Shown: one piece after another, positions 40,113-50,650 of the stretch
Layout of the letters: the number at the start of each line of letters is the position of its first letter
How positions within the stretch are numbered: the stretch's first letter is position 1
Origin: Variovorax sp. RA8
Lineage (GTDB): Bacteria; Pseudomonadota; Gammaproteobacteria; Burkholderiales; Burkholderiaceae_C
DNA length: 64,000 bases
NCBI RefSeq assembly: GCF_901827175.1
Contig: NZ_LR594662.1
Coordinates: 2,294,001-2,358,000, forward strand
Direction: 5' to 3'
Made by a program: the position numbers and the translations under genes
The notes under the pieces: generated by a model
Databases searched by the model: none
The model's input: the letters and a program-made list of their open reading frames with translations, nothing else
What the model was told of the DNA's origin: nothing

Positions 40113-40160
40113 GAGGCCAAAGCGGTCGATGCTAAAGGCTCTGCCCGATGCAGGCCGCCG

Positions 40161-41087
40161 CTACGCCCCCTCGCGCAAGGCCTGCAGCACTCGCGCCAGC
40201 GCCGGGCTGGGCTCCTGCCGGTCCCACACCATGCCCACCGGTCCCACGTCGGAGCCCAGCGACAGCGGCAGGATCGACAGCATTCCCAAGCGCTGGTAAT
40301 GGTGCGCCGCGGCGCCGGAGAGCACGCCGATGCAGCGGCTCTCGCGCATCAGCGCCTGATTGAGTGTGGGGGAGGTCGATTCGATCCACGGCTCGGGCGG
40401 TGCGAGGCCCTGCTCGACAAAGGTGGCGTCGATCGCGCGGCGCAGCGCCGTGTGCTGCGGCGGCAGGATCCAGGGATGTGTCGCAGCCTTCGCCCACGTC
40501 ACGCCGGCTGCGCGCAGCAGCGGATGCCTGCGGCCCGTCACCGCGCAATGGGGGTCCTTGAACAGCGCCTCACTGTGCACGTGAGGGCCGAAGGCCCGCT
40601 CGTCCAGGCGACCCACGATCAGGTCCAACTCGCGGCGCTCGAAGCGCGCCCACAGGCCCGCGGCCGTATCCTCCACCACCTCGATGCGCAGCGGCTCCAG
40701 CTGCTTCTCCAGCGCGAGCAGCGCACGCGGCAGCAGGCCGGCGCTGGTCACCAGCATGCTCCCGATGCGCACCGCGCCCAGCGTGCCGGCCGCCACGGCC
40801 GCGAGCTCCTGCTGCAGCTGGCGCGAGTCCGCGACCATGCGCCGCGCATGGCGCAGCGCCACCGGCAGATAGGGGCTGGGCCGGATCTGCCGTCCGCGCA
40901 GGAACAGCGGCACGCCCAGCGCTGCCTCGACCTCGGCCAGCCATTGCGACACTGCCGGCTGGCTCGCGCCCAGCGCCTCCGCCGCGGCCGTGAGGCTGCC
41001 GTGCCGCTCCACCGCCAGAAGGATCTCGAGGTGGCGCAGGCGCAGGCGGCGCAGGTTCAGCGCCAGCCGGCGCTCCTCGTCTTGCAT
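40161..41087 (-). CDS. LysR-family regulator divergent from Bug receptor
   Basis: 308 residues. HTH LRLRHLEILLAVERHGSLTAAAEALGASQPAVSQWLAEVE and a substrate domain starting LGAVRIGSMLVTSAGLLPRALLAL, of the GalR/AbgR-like LysR group. ATG 41087 is chosen; an in-frame ATG at 41129 would add 14 residues. It is divergent from the Bug receptor, hydrolase and SnoaL-like gene set, which it probably controls. Confidence 0.88.
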   Translation of the reverse strand: MQDEERRLALNLRRLRLRHLEILLAVERHGSLTAAAEALGASQPAVSQWLAEVEAALGVPLFLRGRQIRPSPYLPVALRHARRMVADSRQLQQELAAVAAGTLGAVRIGSMLVTSAGLLPRALLALEKQLEPLRIEVVEDTAAGLWARFERRELDLIVGRLDERAFGPHVHSEALFKDPHCAVTGRRHPLLRAAGVTWAKAATHPWILPPQHTALRRAIDATFVEQGLAPPEPWIESTSPTLNQALMRESRCIGVLSGAAAHHYQRLGMLSILPLSLGSDVGPVGMVWDRQEPSPALARVLQALREGA

Positions 41088-41184
41088 AAGAGATTGCGAT
41101 GGATCCAGATGAAAGAAGGTGTGGATCATTATGTGACGCCGCCCGATGATCCGGCCATCCGAAACACTCCCCGCAGGAGATGCA

Positions 41185-42152
41185 ATGAACGCGACGACCC
41201 GACGCAGCGTGCTGGGACTGGGCCTGGCCCTCGTCTTGGCCGGCAGCCACGCCCAGACCTACCCGGTACGCCCCGTCAAGCTGGTGGTGCCTTTCCCAGC
41301 CGGCGGCGGCACCGACATCGTGGCGCGCAAGGTGGCCGAGCACGTGCGCGAGGAACTGGGGCAGCCCGTGGTCGTCGAGAACAGGGCCGGCGCCAGCGGC
41401 AACATCGGCGCCGACAGCGTTGCGCGCTCGGCACCCGATGGCTACACCCTGATGCTCACCGCTGCGCCCTTCGCCATTGCCCGGCGGTGTTCAAGAACCT
41501 GAGCTTCGACCCCGTCAAGGACTTCACCCCGGTGGCCCAGATCGCCAGCGTGCCTCTCCTGGTCGTGACCCGCGCCGAATCGCCGCTCAAGAGCATCGCC
41601 GACCTCGCCGCCGCCGCGAAGAAGGACGGCAACGCCATCAACTATGCCACCTTCGGCAACGGTGCGCCGCCGCACCTGGTGGGCGAGCGCATGAAGTCGC
41701 TGGGCGCCTTCGATATGACCCACGTGCCCTACAAGGGCGGGCAGGCCGCGCTGCCGGACATCCTCTCCGGCCAGATCGACGTGGCCATCATGGACGTGGT
41801 CTCGATGACGCCGCTGATCAAGGCCGGCCGCTTGCGCGCGCTGGCCATCACCGGCCCGAAGCGCTCGCCTGCCTTTCCCGACGTGCCCACGTTGGCGCAG
41901 GCCGGCATCCCTTTCGACACGGTGGGCTGGTACGCGGTCTTCGGCCCAGCGGGGCTGGACCCCGTCGTCGCGACGCGCCTCAACGCTGCGCTGCTCAAGG
42001 TGATGGCGCGGCCTGACATGCGCAGCCTGCTGATCGACGGCGGTTCCATGCCGGTCGATCGGCAGACGCCTGCCCAATGGGCCACCGCCTTCAAGGAAAA
42101 CGTCCAGGTCTGGGGCCGTGTCGCCCGCGAGTCCGGCGCTTCCGTCGATTGA
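41185..42152 (+). pseudogene. Bug-family tripartite tricarboxylate receptor, frameshifted
   Basis: The N-terminal part (41185 to about 41480) reads a signal peptide ([22 protein letters not shown]) and the Bug start [29 protein letters not shown]. The rest continues in the +1-shifted frame: [20 protein letters not shown] to VQVWGRVARESGASVD. Adding one C in the run at 41478-41482 (ATTGCCC-GGCGG) restores a perfect Bug protein, so the lesion is a single-base loss in a homopolymer. AGGAGA precedes the start. Intact, it would bind a carboxylate in the periplasm. Confidence 0.85.
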
Positions 42153-42161
42153 GGGGGCCCC

Positions 42162-43091
42162 GTGCAACCGTCTTCTCTTGCCCCTGACGCAGCCGTGCAC
42201 GAGGTCGAGATCGTGCGCGACGTGGTCTACGGCCGCGGGCTCGTGCAGCGCCTCCGGCCGGGTGGGCCGGTCGAGCGCGAACTCGCACTCGACCTCTACC
42301 GCCCCGTCGATCCCGCGCGGCCCGGCCAGCTGCGCCCGGCCCTGGTGCTGGCCTTCGGCGGCGCCTTTCACCGCGGCTCCAAGGAAAACGACGCCTTCGA
42401 GGCGGAGGGCGGCAACACCTCCGTGGCCGAGTACTGCCTGCGATTCGCCCGCCGCGGCTACGTGGCCTGCGCGATCGACTACCGACTGGTCCCGGAAGAC
42501 CCGGAACCCGGCGCTACGCCCGTGGTAGGCCAGCCCGAGCGGATCCCGACCTCGCGCGTCGCCGTGGTGCGCCGCCTGTTGCAACTGCCGCCCGCTACCC
42601 CCGAGATGCTTTGGCGCGGCATCGAGGCCGCCAGCGACGACATGGCTGCCGCCGCGCGCTTCGTGCGCCTCCAGGCCGCCGCGTGGCAGGTGGACCCGGC
42701 GCGGATCGCCATCGGCGGGTTTTCCGCCGGCGCCCGCACCGCGCTCAACGTGGCCTTCGGCGAGCAGGTGCCGGTGGCGGCGGTGCTGGCGCTGTCCGGC
42801 TACATCGATGACAACGACCTCGCGGGACACCTGGCGCGCCGCGCCGGCGGCGGCCCGGCCGTGCTGCTGGTGAGCGCCGAGCACGACCTCGACTACGTGG
42901 CGGCCGCTGCGCCGGGCCTGGTTGCCCGCCTGCGCGGGGCGGGCCTGCAATGCGACCAGGTGCGGGTGCCCGGCGCCAGCCATTTCTACCGCGCCGAAGC
43001 CGCCGCCCGGTACGATCGGTATGGCACCACCACCGTCGAGGGCGCCATGGATACCTTCCTGCGCCATGTCCTCGGCCCGACGCTCGGATGA
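42162..43091 (+). CDS. Alpha/beta hydrolase (esterase/lipase family)
   Basis: 309 residues from a GTG start, 9 nt after the Bug gene. The HSL-like oxyanion segment VLAFGGAFHRGSKEND, nucleophile elbow IGGFSAGARTA (Ser in GFSAG), acid region SAEHDLDYV and catalytic His in PGASHFYRAE are visible. The substrate is probably an ester related to the ligand of the neighbouring Bug receptor (inference). It overlaps the next gene by 4 nt (ATGA). Confidence 0.85.
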   Translation: MQPSSLAPDAAVHEVEIVRDVVYGRGLVQRLRPGGPVERELALDLYRPVDPARPGQLRPALVLAFGGAFHRGSKENDAFEAEGGNTSVAEYCLRFARRGYVACAIDYRLVPEDPEPGATPVVGQPERIPTSRVAVVRRLLQLPPATPEMLWRGIEAASDDMAAAARFVRLQAAAWQVDPARIAIGGFSAGARTALNVAFGEQVPVAAVLALSGYIDDNDLAGHLARRAGGGPAVLLVSAEHDLDYVAAAAPGLVARLRGAGLQCDQVRVPGASHFYRAEAAARYDRYGTTTVEGAMDTFLRHVLGPTLG

Positions 43092-43471
43092 GCGAGGAGA
43101 CCGCCATGACCGAATCCTTCCTGCAGGCCTTCGCCGACGCGTGGAACCGCCACGACATCGACGCCCTCATGCAGTTCATGACCGAGGACTGCGTCTTCGA
43201 GGCCAGCGCCGGGCCCGAGCCCTGCGGCACCCGCTTCGTGGGGCAGCAGGCGGTGCGTGAAGGCTTCAGCCGCGTCTGGCACGACTATCCCGACGCCCAG
43301 TGGCTCGGCGCGCGGCACTTCATCGCCGGCGATCGGGGCGTCTCCGAATGGACCTTCGTGGGCACCCGCGCCAGCGACGGCGTGCGCGTCGAAACCAACG
43401 GCTGCGACCACTTCACCTTCCGCGACGGCCTGATCCAGGTCAAGAACTCCTGGCGCAAGGCTCGCGGCTGA
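43088..43471 (+). CDS. NTF2-like (SnoaL) nuclear transport factor-fold protein
   Basis: 127 residues. FLQAFADAWNRHDIDALMQFMTEDCVFEASAG and VGQQAVREGFSRVWHDYPD are the standard SnoaL-like pattern; DHFTFRDGLIQVKNSW closes the cone fold. Members are small isomerases, dehydratases or binding proteins. The ATG overlaps the hydrolase stop; an internal ATG at 43106 (MTESFLQ) is an alternative start. Co-transcribed with the Bug receptor and hydrolase. Confidence 0.82.
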   Translation: MSEETAMTESFLQAFADAWNRHDIDALMQFMTEDCVFEASAGPEPCGTRFVGQQAVREGFSRVWHDYPDAQWLGARHFIAGDRGVSEWTFVGTRASDGVRVETNGCDHFTFRDGLIQVKNSWRKARG

Positions 43472-43577
43472 GCCCCTGCGTGTGGCGCCGGCGCCCCAGC
43501 GCGCCAAAAGCCGCTTGGGGAAGTAACTATTTGTATGATTCAATCGGCGGCGGAGTAGAGGACCGTCGAGGACATCC

Positions 43578-44222
43578 ATGAAAAGACTGCTGAGCATCTT
43601 CTGCATCGCCGCCCTGGTGGCCGGCTGCGCGACCCGACCCAACGAGGGTCCCGGTTCAGGTTCCGGCGCGGACTACGTCCCCGCCGTTCAGGCGCCTGCC
43701 AACAACCCTGCAGCCTATGAACAGGACCTGGCCCGGTGCCGCGCCTCGGCCGCCACCATCCCGTTCCGGGCCAGCCAGCATGACGATGCGCTCGTCGTGC
43801 TCGACACCGGCGTGGTTGGCGCCGGCTGGATGGCGGGCATCCCGACGCTCAGCGGCGTGGCGGTGGTCGGCGGCCTTTATGCCTTCAACAAGGCTGTCTA
43901 CACCCCCGAGCGCCGCGCCTGGCATGCCAAGCAGGAAACCGCCATGGTCAACTGCCTGGCGCAGAAGGGCTACGTCAACACCGATCCCAGCGTGCGCGTG
44001 ACCTGGGTGCCGCCGGGCCAGCGCTTCGCCCAGCCAGCGCTGCGCAGCACCGGGCGCGATACCTACAACGCCGAGCAGTTCGCCAAGGCCCGCCGCTGCA
44101 GCGTGCTGCCGATGGCCACCCTGATCGAGAAGGGCCCCGGCTACGAGCGCCATCGCATCCCGTGCAGCAACGGCGAGACGATGGCGGTGCGCTGCGAGTT
44201 CGGGAACTGCCGGGGGGGGTAG
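43578..44222 (+). CDS. Lipoprotein of unknown function
   Basis: 214 residues. Signal peptide with lipobox LVAGC (Cys17). The mature part has a Gly/Ala-rich membrane-like stretch (VVGAGWMAGIPTLSGVAVVGGLYAF), a PGQRFAQPALRSTG region and four more Cys residues near the C-terminus (NCLAQ, RRCSV, IPCSN, RCEFGNCRGG). It resembles glycine-zipper outer-membrane lipoproteins but no family is claimed. A run of eight G (44212-44219) lies directly before the stop codon. TATGAT at 43534-43539 could be its -10 box. Confidence 0.7.
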   Translation: MKRLLSIFCIAALVAGCATRPNEGPGSGSGADYVPAVQAPANNPAAYEQDLARCRASAATIPFRASQHDDALVVLDTGVVGAGWMAGIPTLSGVAVVGGLYAFNKAVYTPERRAWHAKQETAMVNCLAQKGYVNTDPSVRVTWVPPGQRFAQPALRSTGRDTYNAEQFAKARRCSVLPMATLIEKGPGYERHRIPCSNGETMAVRCEFGNCRGG

Positions 44223-44259
44223 GAGCGCCAAGTCCGGCGCACACCAGAAGCCAGATGGC

Positions 44260-46881
44260 TCATTCCGCCCATACCCGGCGGATCGAGTGCGGCGCGAGTT
44301 CGATGTCTTCGTCCGGTTCGGTCTCGAATCCCGATGAGGCTACGGAATCGGAATCCGTTTCGCTGATTTGTCGGTCGTCGGGCTCGTACCTTTCGGTTCT
44401 CGGTGTGTAGAGATCTTGAGGCGTTTGGGGCTCTCGAAGAGGGGGAAGGGTTCTTTCGGCTCCCGGTCGGTAGACCCCACCTCCTCGTGCGTCTTCACTG
44501 TGCTTCAGGATCAGCGCCCAGTAGACAATGAAGATGCCGAACCCGGCCACCAGGTTCCAGATCGTCAGCTGAGTGTTTTCGTCGTTGTCCTTGATCCTGT
44601 CCCCCATCAAGGCAGTCATGAGGACCAGGAGAGCGTGGACGGAGCCGTTCGCGCTTTGCCGGGCGGCATCGGTGACGAGCAGTTGTCTGCACAAGCGCTC
44701 GACCGCCTCCATGACTGAACTCACATTGGCGGGCAGAAACCCAAGTCCAATGCGAACCCCTTCGGTGTCCTGGCGCCTCTTCTCGGCAACGTCCTCGTTC
44801 AGTTGCTTCAGAAGCTCGGATGGAAGAATTGTCGGTTTGTCACTGGCAATCGAGGCCATCACGTCCTGCTCGACGGAGGTGAGCTTCGAGCCTGGGAGAT
44901 AAATTCTCACGAACTCGTACGTGTATAGCTCTTCCACGATGGCCTCGCGTTCCTTCGACGTCAAACCACCGTGCAATCGGCATGTGTTCCTGATCATCTG
45001 GGCAAAACGAGTGAAGTCCGGTGTCTTCACATTGGATTGCAGAGTGGATATCGGAGGCAGTCTTGCGGGCTTCAGCGCGGTGTCACTGATGAATTCGCGC
45101 ACCAGAAGCTTCAGCAACTCCTTTTCTTCTGCGCTCAGCCCGCTCGGGTCTGCACGCTGCAGCTCTTGCCATTTTTCCGCGTACTGATCAACTTCTTTTT
45201 GGAGTTCTGCCAAGTCTCGGCTTTGCTCCTTGTCGATTCGACCCACCGCGAGACTTTTCAGTCGATCCAGCTCACGTGCCTTCTTGTAGACGCCGAGCTC
45301 TTTCTCGATGTCTTTCACGCGCGCTAACTGCTCCGCGTCATAGCAGTTCGGGTCTTTGCTCAATGCCCCCCACATGTGCGTCAAATTTTTTGTCTGTTGA
45401 TACACCCGAAGCGCCTTGCGAAGACTCTCCAGGTAGTGCTGGTGCGCCTCGTCAAGCTGATCCTTTCCGAGATTCTTCATGCGCTTGAACTCTCGTTGGT
45501 ACAACTCGAGGTTCTTCGCGTCGATCTTTTGCCGGCGTTCCTGGCGAGGTGTCTTCAGCAGCTCCTTGGCCACATCGGTCAGCTCGCCGATGTACCCGGA
45601 GTGCGCGGCCTCCTCTTGCATGTTGGGCGCTTCCTTTTTCCGGTATTTCCAGGTCTGGATCCACCTCAGGATGGTCGGCAGGATCACCTCGTCCCCAACC
45701 TCGACAGCGGCCCACGTCATGGCGTTTCCCACGGAGGCGGGAAGATCCAGGACAGCGGTCTGGAGGGCTGCAAGATGTTCCGGCATCATCCTCTCGGTTT
45801 CATTGCCTGTGCGAGGGAGGGCACCGGCGCCGGCGGTCGGCAGTGTTTTGCCTATGAACACTCCCGCAAACGCATTGAGCAAGCCGTAGAGGCCTCCAGA
45901 TGTGACTACACCGAGCGTTGAAACGGATTCGACGTTGTCGTTTAAAGTGACCCAGAAGTTCAAGCCATCGCGAGCGAGGCAGTAGAAAGCCACAGGCGAA
46001 AACTTCAAGGCCAACCTGGCCAGCACGTCGGTCTCGTAGCAGGCCAGCAGCAGGCCGAGGTACAGCATGCCCAGCCACAGGCGCGAAATGACGCTCGTTG
46101 GGTTGGCGGTGCCCAGAACGCCGGAGAGGATGCCACCCAGAACGTTGAGTGCCGGGGCAAGGGTGAGAGCCAGGATACCCGCAATGCGCAGCGAGCCTTC
46201 CTGGCCGCCGAGCGCTTCGGCTTTGGCTACCTCGAAGGCGACGGCATCTTGAATGAGTTTGGCCAGAAGCACGAACAAGAAGGTACGCGCCATCACATTG
46301 GCCGTATTGGCGGCCAATCGGCCGGCATCGCTGCGGAAGTCATTGCGCGCGACCGCGCCGAGACAGTCGATCAGCAGGCAGCGCCGTTCCTGCCTGGCGT
46401 CGGCCCCCTGTCCTTCATGGTTCGCCACCGCCGGCTGCATGCATTTCACAAGGTGCCGGACATCGGCGGACAACTCGTCGTCGTCGTCTGAAAGTTCTGG
46501 CGCGTCGTGGCCCGCGGGATCGACGATCAGGCCCTCTGCATAGGTGGTGATCGCGTTCAGCGCCCGGATGTCCTGCTGAGGCAAGCTCCGCTGCACTCTA
46601 CGGAGGGCGCGGGGCAGGTCCTTTGTGGCGATGCGATTGATGTGCGGCAACGCCGACTGTCTGACCAGACCACGCTCTGTGGCGGCCATGCGTTTGTCAA
46701 ATGTCTCCTTGATCTCCGCGATGGGGATTGTGAGTGTAGGGATTTCGCGCCTTGCCGGAATCTCATCCATCGAACGGCCGCCGCCTTGCGGTTCTGTTCG
46801 TGGCGTCTCGGGTGGCGCTTTGGGTGGTGTATTGGTGCTGTAGGAGTGGGAACTGCTGGTGGAGCTGGAGCTGCGATGCAT
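44260..46881 (-). CDS. Orphan 873-residue membrane protein, type III effector-like
   Basis: Not recognised as a named family. Residues 1-40 are Ser/Thr/Pro-rich and disordered, the composition of a type III secretion signal. Four hydrophobic segments follow (~199-216, 232-258, 267-284, 326-345), then a long charged, helical and probably coiled-coil region (~420-600; KKARELDRLKSLAVGRIDKEQ), then two C-terminal hydrophobic segments (~747-761, 774-792) and an acidic tail (ETDSDSVASSGFETEPDEDIE). GC and codon use are clearly lower than in neighbours, suggesting transfer. AAGAAGG precedes the ATG. No secretion genes are nearby. It could equally be a toxin or a phage-related membrane protein. Confidence 0.75.
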   Translation of the reverse strand: MHRSSSSTSSSHSYSTNTPPKAPPETPRTEPQGGGRSMDEIPARREIPTLTIPIAEIKETFDKRMAATERGLVRQSALPHINRIATKDLPRALRRVQRSLPQQDIRALNAITTYAEGLIVDPAGHDAPELSDDDDELSADVRHLVKCMQPAVANHEGQGADARQERRCLLIDCLGAVARNDFRSDAGRLAANTANVMARTFLFVLLAKLIQDAVAFEVAKAEALGGQEGSLRIAGILALTLAPALNVLGGILSGVLGTANPTSVISRLWLGMLYLGLLLACYETDVLARLALKFSPVAFYCLARDGLNFWVTLNDNVESVSTLGVVTSGGLYGLLNAFAGVFIGKTLPTAGAGALPRTGNETERMMPEHLAALQTAVLDLPASVGNAMTWAAVEVGDEVILPTILRWIQTWKYRKKEAPNMQEEAAHSGYIGELTDVAKELLKTPRQERRQKIDAKNLELYQREFKRMKNLGKDQLDEAHQHYLESLRKALRVYQQTKNLTHMWGALSKDPNCYDAEQLARVKDIEKELGVYKKARELDRLKSLAVGRIDKEQSRDLAELQKEVDQYAEKWQELQRADPSGLSAEEKELLKLLVREFISDTALKPARLPPISTLQSNVKTPDFTRFAQMIRNTCRLHGGLTSKEREAIVEELYTYEFVRIYLPGSKLTSVEQDVMASIASDKPTILPSELLKQLNEDVAEKRRQDTEGVRIGLGFLPANVSSVMEAVERLCRQLLVTDAARQSANGSVHALLVLMTALMGDRIKDNDENTQLTIWNLVAGFGIFIVYWALILKHSEDARGGGVYRPGAERTLPPLREPQTPQDLYTPRTERYEPDDRQISETDSDSVASSGFETEPDEDIELAPHSIRRVWAE

Positions 46882-46944
46882 CGAGGGCCTTCTTGATTGA
46901 TTGGGGAAGGCCGTGTCTAACCGCGATGCGCAACACGGTCAAAA

Positions 46945-46973
46945 TTTGTCGCAACTTTGTCGCGCTTTGTCGC
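46945..46973. promoter_or_regulatory. Three phased TTTGTCGC repeats upstream of orphan gene
   Basis: TTTGTCGC occurs at 46945-46952, 46956-46963 and 46966-46973, spaced 11 and 10 bp, that is on one face of the helix. They lie 64-92 bp before the start of the orphan membrane protein (reading GCGACAAA on its coding strand) and 39 bp beyond the end of glxR. Helical phasing points to cooperative binding of a regulator. Confidence 0.5.
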
Positions 46974-47011
46974 GACCTTCTCGCACGCGGCCGCACCTGC
47001 CCGCGCTCTGC

Positions 47012-47914
47012 TCAGCCCTCGCGCGCCACAGGATGCTGTGCCAAGGCCTCCAATGCCAGAACGAGGGCCGAATGATCATCCTGCCCATGGCCCAGCGCCG
47101 CGCACGCATTCATGAGCTGCGCCGCACCGGCGGTCTGCGGCAGCGCGACACCCAGCGAGCGAGCGCTCTGCATCGCAAGGTTCAGATCCTTCTGGTGCAG
47201 CGAGATTCGGAAGCCCGGCGCGAAGGTGCGCTTGATCATCCGCTCGCCGTGCACCTCGAGGATGCGCGAAGAGGCGAAGCCGCCCATCAGCGCCTGGCGC
47301 ACCTTGGCCGGGTCCGCACCGGCCTTGCTGGCGAAGACCAGTGCCTCGCCCACGGCCGCGATGTTCAGCGCCACGATGATCTGGTTGGCCACCTTGCACA
47401 CTTGGCCGTCGCCCGCGGTGCCGACCAGCGTGACGTTCTTGCCCATCTTCTCGAGCAGAGGCCGCACGCGTCCGAAGACGCCTTCGTCGCCGCCGCACAT
47501 GATGGTCAGGCTGGCCGCCTTGGCGCCCACCTCGCCGCCCGAGACCGGCGCATCGACATAGCCGCACCCCAGTTCCTCGATGCGCTTCGCGAAGCCCTTG
47601 GTCGCGATCGGATCGATGGAGCTGCAGTCCACCACCGTTTTGCCCTTGGTCAAGGCCGAGGCCACGCCGTTCTCGCCGAACAGCACCTTCTCCACATCGG
47701 GCGTGTCGGGGACCATGATGAAGATCACGTCGGCCTGCTTCGTCACATCGGCAGCCGAGCTGCACACGATGGCGCGCGAGCCGAGGGGCTCGGGCACCGG
47801 CCCGTGCGTGTTGACGAAGAGCGTGTGGCCTGCGTCGAGCAAATGCCCCGCCATGGGCGCGCCCATGATGCCGAGGCCGATGAAACCGATCTTTTGGGAT
47901 GTCGTGGTGGACAT
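47012..47914 (-). CDS. glxR: 2-hydroxy-3-oxopropionate (tartronate semialdehyde) reductase
   Basis: 300 residues, beta-hydroxyacid dehydrogenase family. NAD(P) site IGFIGLGIMGAPMAGHL, substrate-binding DAPVSGGEVGAKAASL, catalytic Lys in GDGQVCKVANQIIVALN. It reduces tartronate semialdehyde to glycerate. The longer open frame upstream is not coding; ATG 47914 (MSTTTSQKIGF) is the family start. It is last in the gcl-hyi-glxR operon, 40 nt after hyi. Confidence 0.93.
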   Translation of the reverse strand: MSTTTSQKIGFIGLGIMGAPMAGHLLDAGHTLFVNTHGPVPEPLGSRAIVCSSAADVTKQADVIFIMVPDTPDVEKVLFGENGVASALTKGKTVVDCSSIDPIATKGFAKRIEELGCGYVDAPVSGGEVGAKAASLTIMCGGDEGVFGRVRPLLEKMGKNVTLVGTAGDGQVCKVANQIIVALNIAAVGEALVFASKAGADPAKVRQALMGGFASSRILEVHGERMIKRTFAPGFRISLHQKDLNLAMQSARSLGVALPQTAGAAQLMNACAALGHGQDDHSALVLALEALAQHPVAREG

Positions 47915-47954
47915 GCGATGAATTCCTTGTCTTGTCTGTCTGTCGTTATTGGCG

Positions 47955-48734
47955 TTACTGGGTGAGGGCGGTGCGCCATCCGAGCCCGTCGAAGGTGTCG
48001 CTCTTCGGCTTGTATTCGCAGCCGATCCAGCCGGTGTAGCCGGCGCCATCGATGTGCTTGAAGAGCCACGGGTAGTTGATCTCCCCCGTGCCGGGCTCGC
48101 CGCGCCCCGGGTTGTCGGCCAGCTGGATATGGCCGATGCGGGCCATGTTCTTGGTGATCGTGGCGGCCAGCTCGCCTTCCATGCGCTGTGCGTGGTAGAT
48201 GTCGTACTGCAGCAGCAGGTTGGCCGAACCCACCTCGTCGATGATCGACAGCGCCTGGTCGGTGCGAGTGAGGAAGAAGCCGGGAATGTCGAAGTGGTTG
48301 ACCGGCTCGATCAGCAGCATGATCCCGGCGCTCTGCAGTTCGCGGGCGGCGAAGCGCAGGTTCTCCACCGCAACCTGCCGTGCCTCCTGCGCGCTCACGC
48401 CCGGTGGCAGCTTGCCCAGCAGGCAGTTGAGCTTGGGGCAGCCCAGCGCCGTCGCGTAGTCGATGGCCATGCCCACACCCTCGCGGAACTCGCCCACGCG
48501 GTCGGGGTGGCAGGCGATGCCGCGCTCGCCCCCCTCCCAGTTGCCCGCGGGCAGGTTGTGCAGCACCTGCTGCAGGCCGTTGGCGCGCAACGCGGCGGCG
48601 AGCTCCTTCTTGTCGAAGGGGTAGGGGAACAGGTATTCGACAGCCTTGAAGCCGGCCTTGGCGGCGGCTTCGAAGCGCTGCATGAAGGGCAGCTCGGTGA
48701 ACAGCATCGTCAGGTTGGCGGCGAAGCGCGGCAT
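47955..48734 (-). CDS. hyi: Hydroxypyruvate isomerase
   Basis: 259 residues, TIM-barrel xylose-isomerase-like fold. PRFAANLTMLFTELPFMQRFEAAAKAGF is the family start; HNLPAGNWEGGERG, LIEPVNHFDIPGFFLT and QYDIYHAQRMEGE carry the metal ligands Glu, Asp and His. It interconverts hydroxypyruvate and tartronate semialdehyde. Start ATG 48734 lies 19 nt after the gcl stop. Confidence 0.94.
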   Translation of the reverse strand: MPRFAANLTMLFTELPFMQRFEAAAKAGFKAVEYLFPYPFDKKELAAALRANGLQQVLHNLPAGNWEGGERGIACHPDRVGEFREGVGMAIDYATALGCPKLNCLLGKLPPGVSAQEARQVAVENLRFAARELQSAGIMLLIEPVNHFDIPGFFLTRTDQALSIIDEVGSANLLLQYDIYHAQRMEGELAATITKNMARIGHIQLADNPGRGEPGTGEINYPWLFKHIDGAGYTGWIGCEYKPKSDTFDGLGWRTALTQ

Positions 48735-48753
48735 CTCGTGGGTCTCCTCTGAA

Positions 48754-50547
<1,794 letters not shown>

Positions 50548-50571
50548 GTGAAGTCTCCTTGGGATGCCTGC

Positions 50572-50600
50572 ACTTTAGGAATTCGAGGCTTCCGGCAGAA
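50572..50600 (-). promoter_or_regulatory. Candidate gcl promoter
   Basis: On the minus strand TTCTGC (50595-50600) and TAAAGT (50572-50577) are spaced 17 bp, a reasonable sigma-70 layout 25 bp before the gcl start. The LysR palindrome at 50623-50639 lies just upstream of the -35 element, where an activator would bind. Confidence 0.35.
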
Positions 50601-50622
50601 GGCGGCGCGGGACCATAAAAGC

Positions 50623-50639
50623 TATTCCGTGCCGGAATA
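50623..50639. promoter_or_regulatory. LysR-type operator TATTCC-N5-GGAATA
   Basis: A perfect 6-bp inverted repeat with 5-bp spacer, containing the classical T-N11-A motif, 12 bp before the LysR start and 76 bp before gcl. Its position between the regulator and the gcl operon makes it the likely site for both autoregulation and activation. Confidence 0.65.
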
Positions 50640-50650
50640 ACTGGGCTACG

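Noticed and set aside
39003..42152. A 1049-residue plus-strand protein ending in a Bug domain
   Set aside because: Only the last ~220 residues are real; the rest is antisense to the LysR and SNase genes. The open frame results from the frameshift in the Bug gene.
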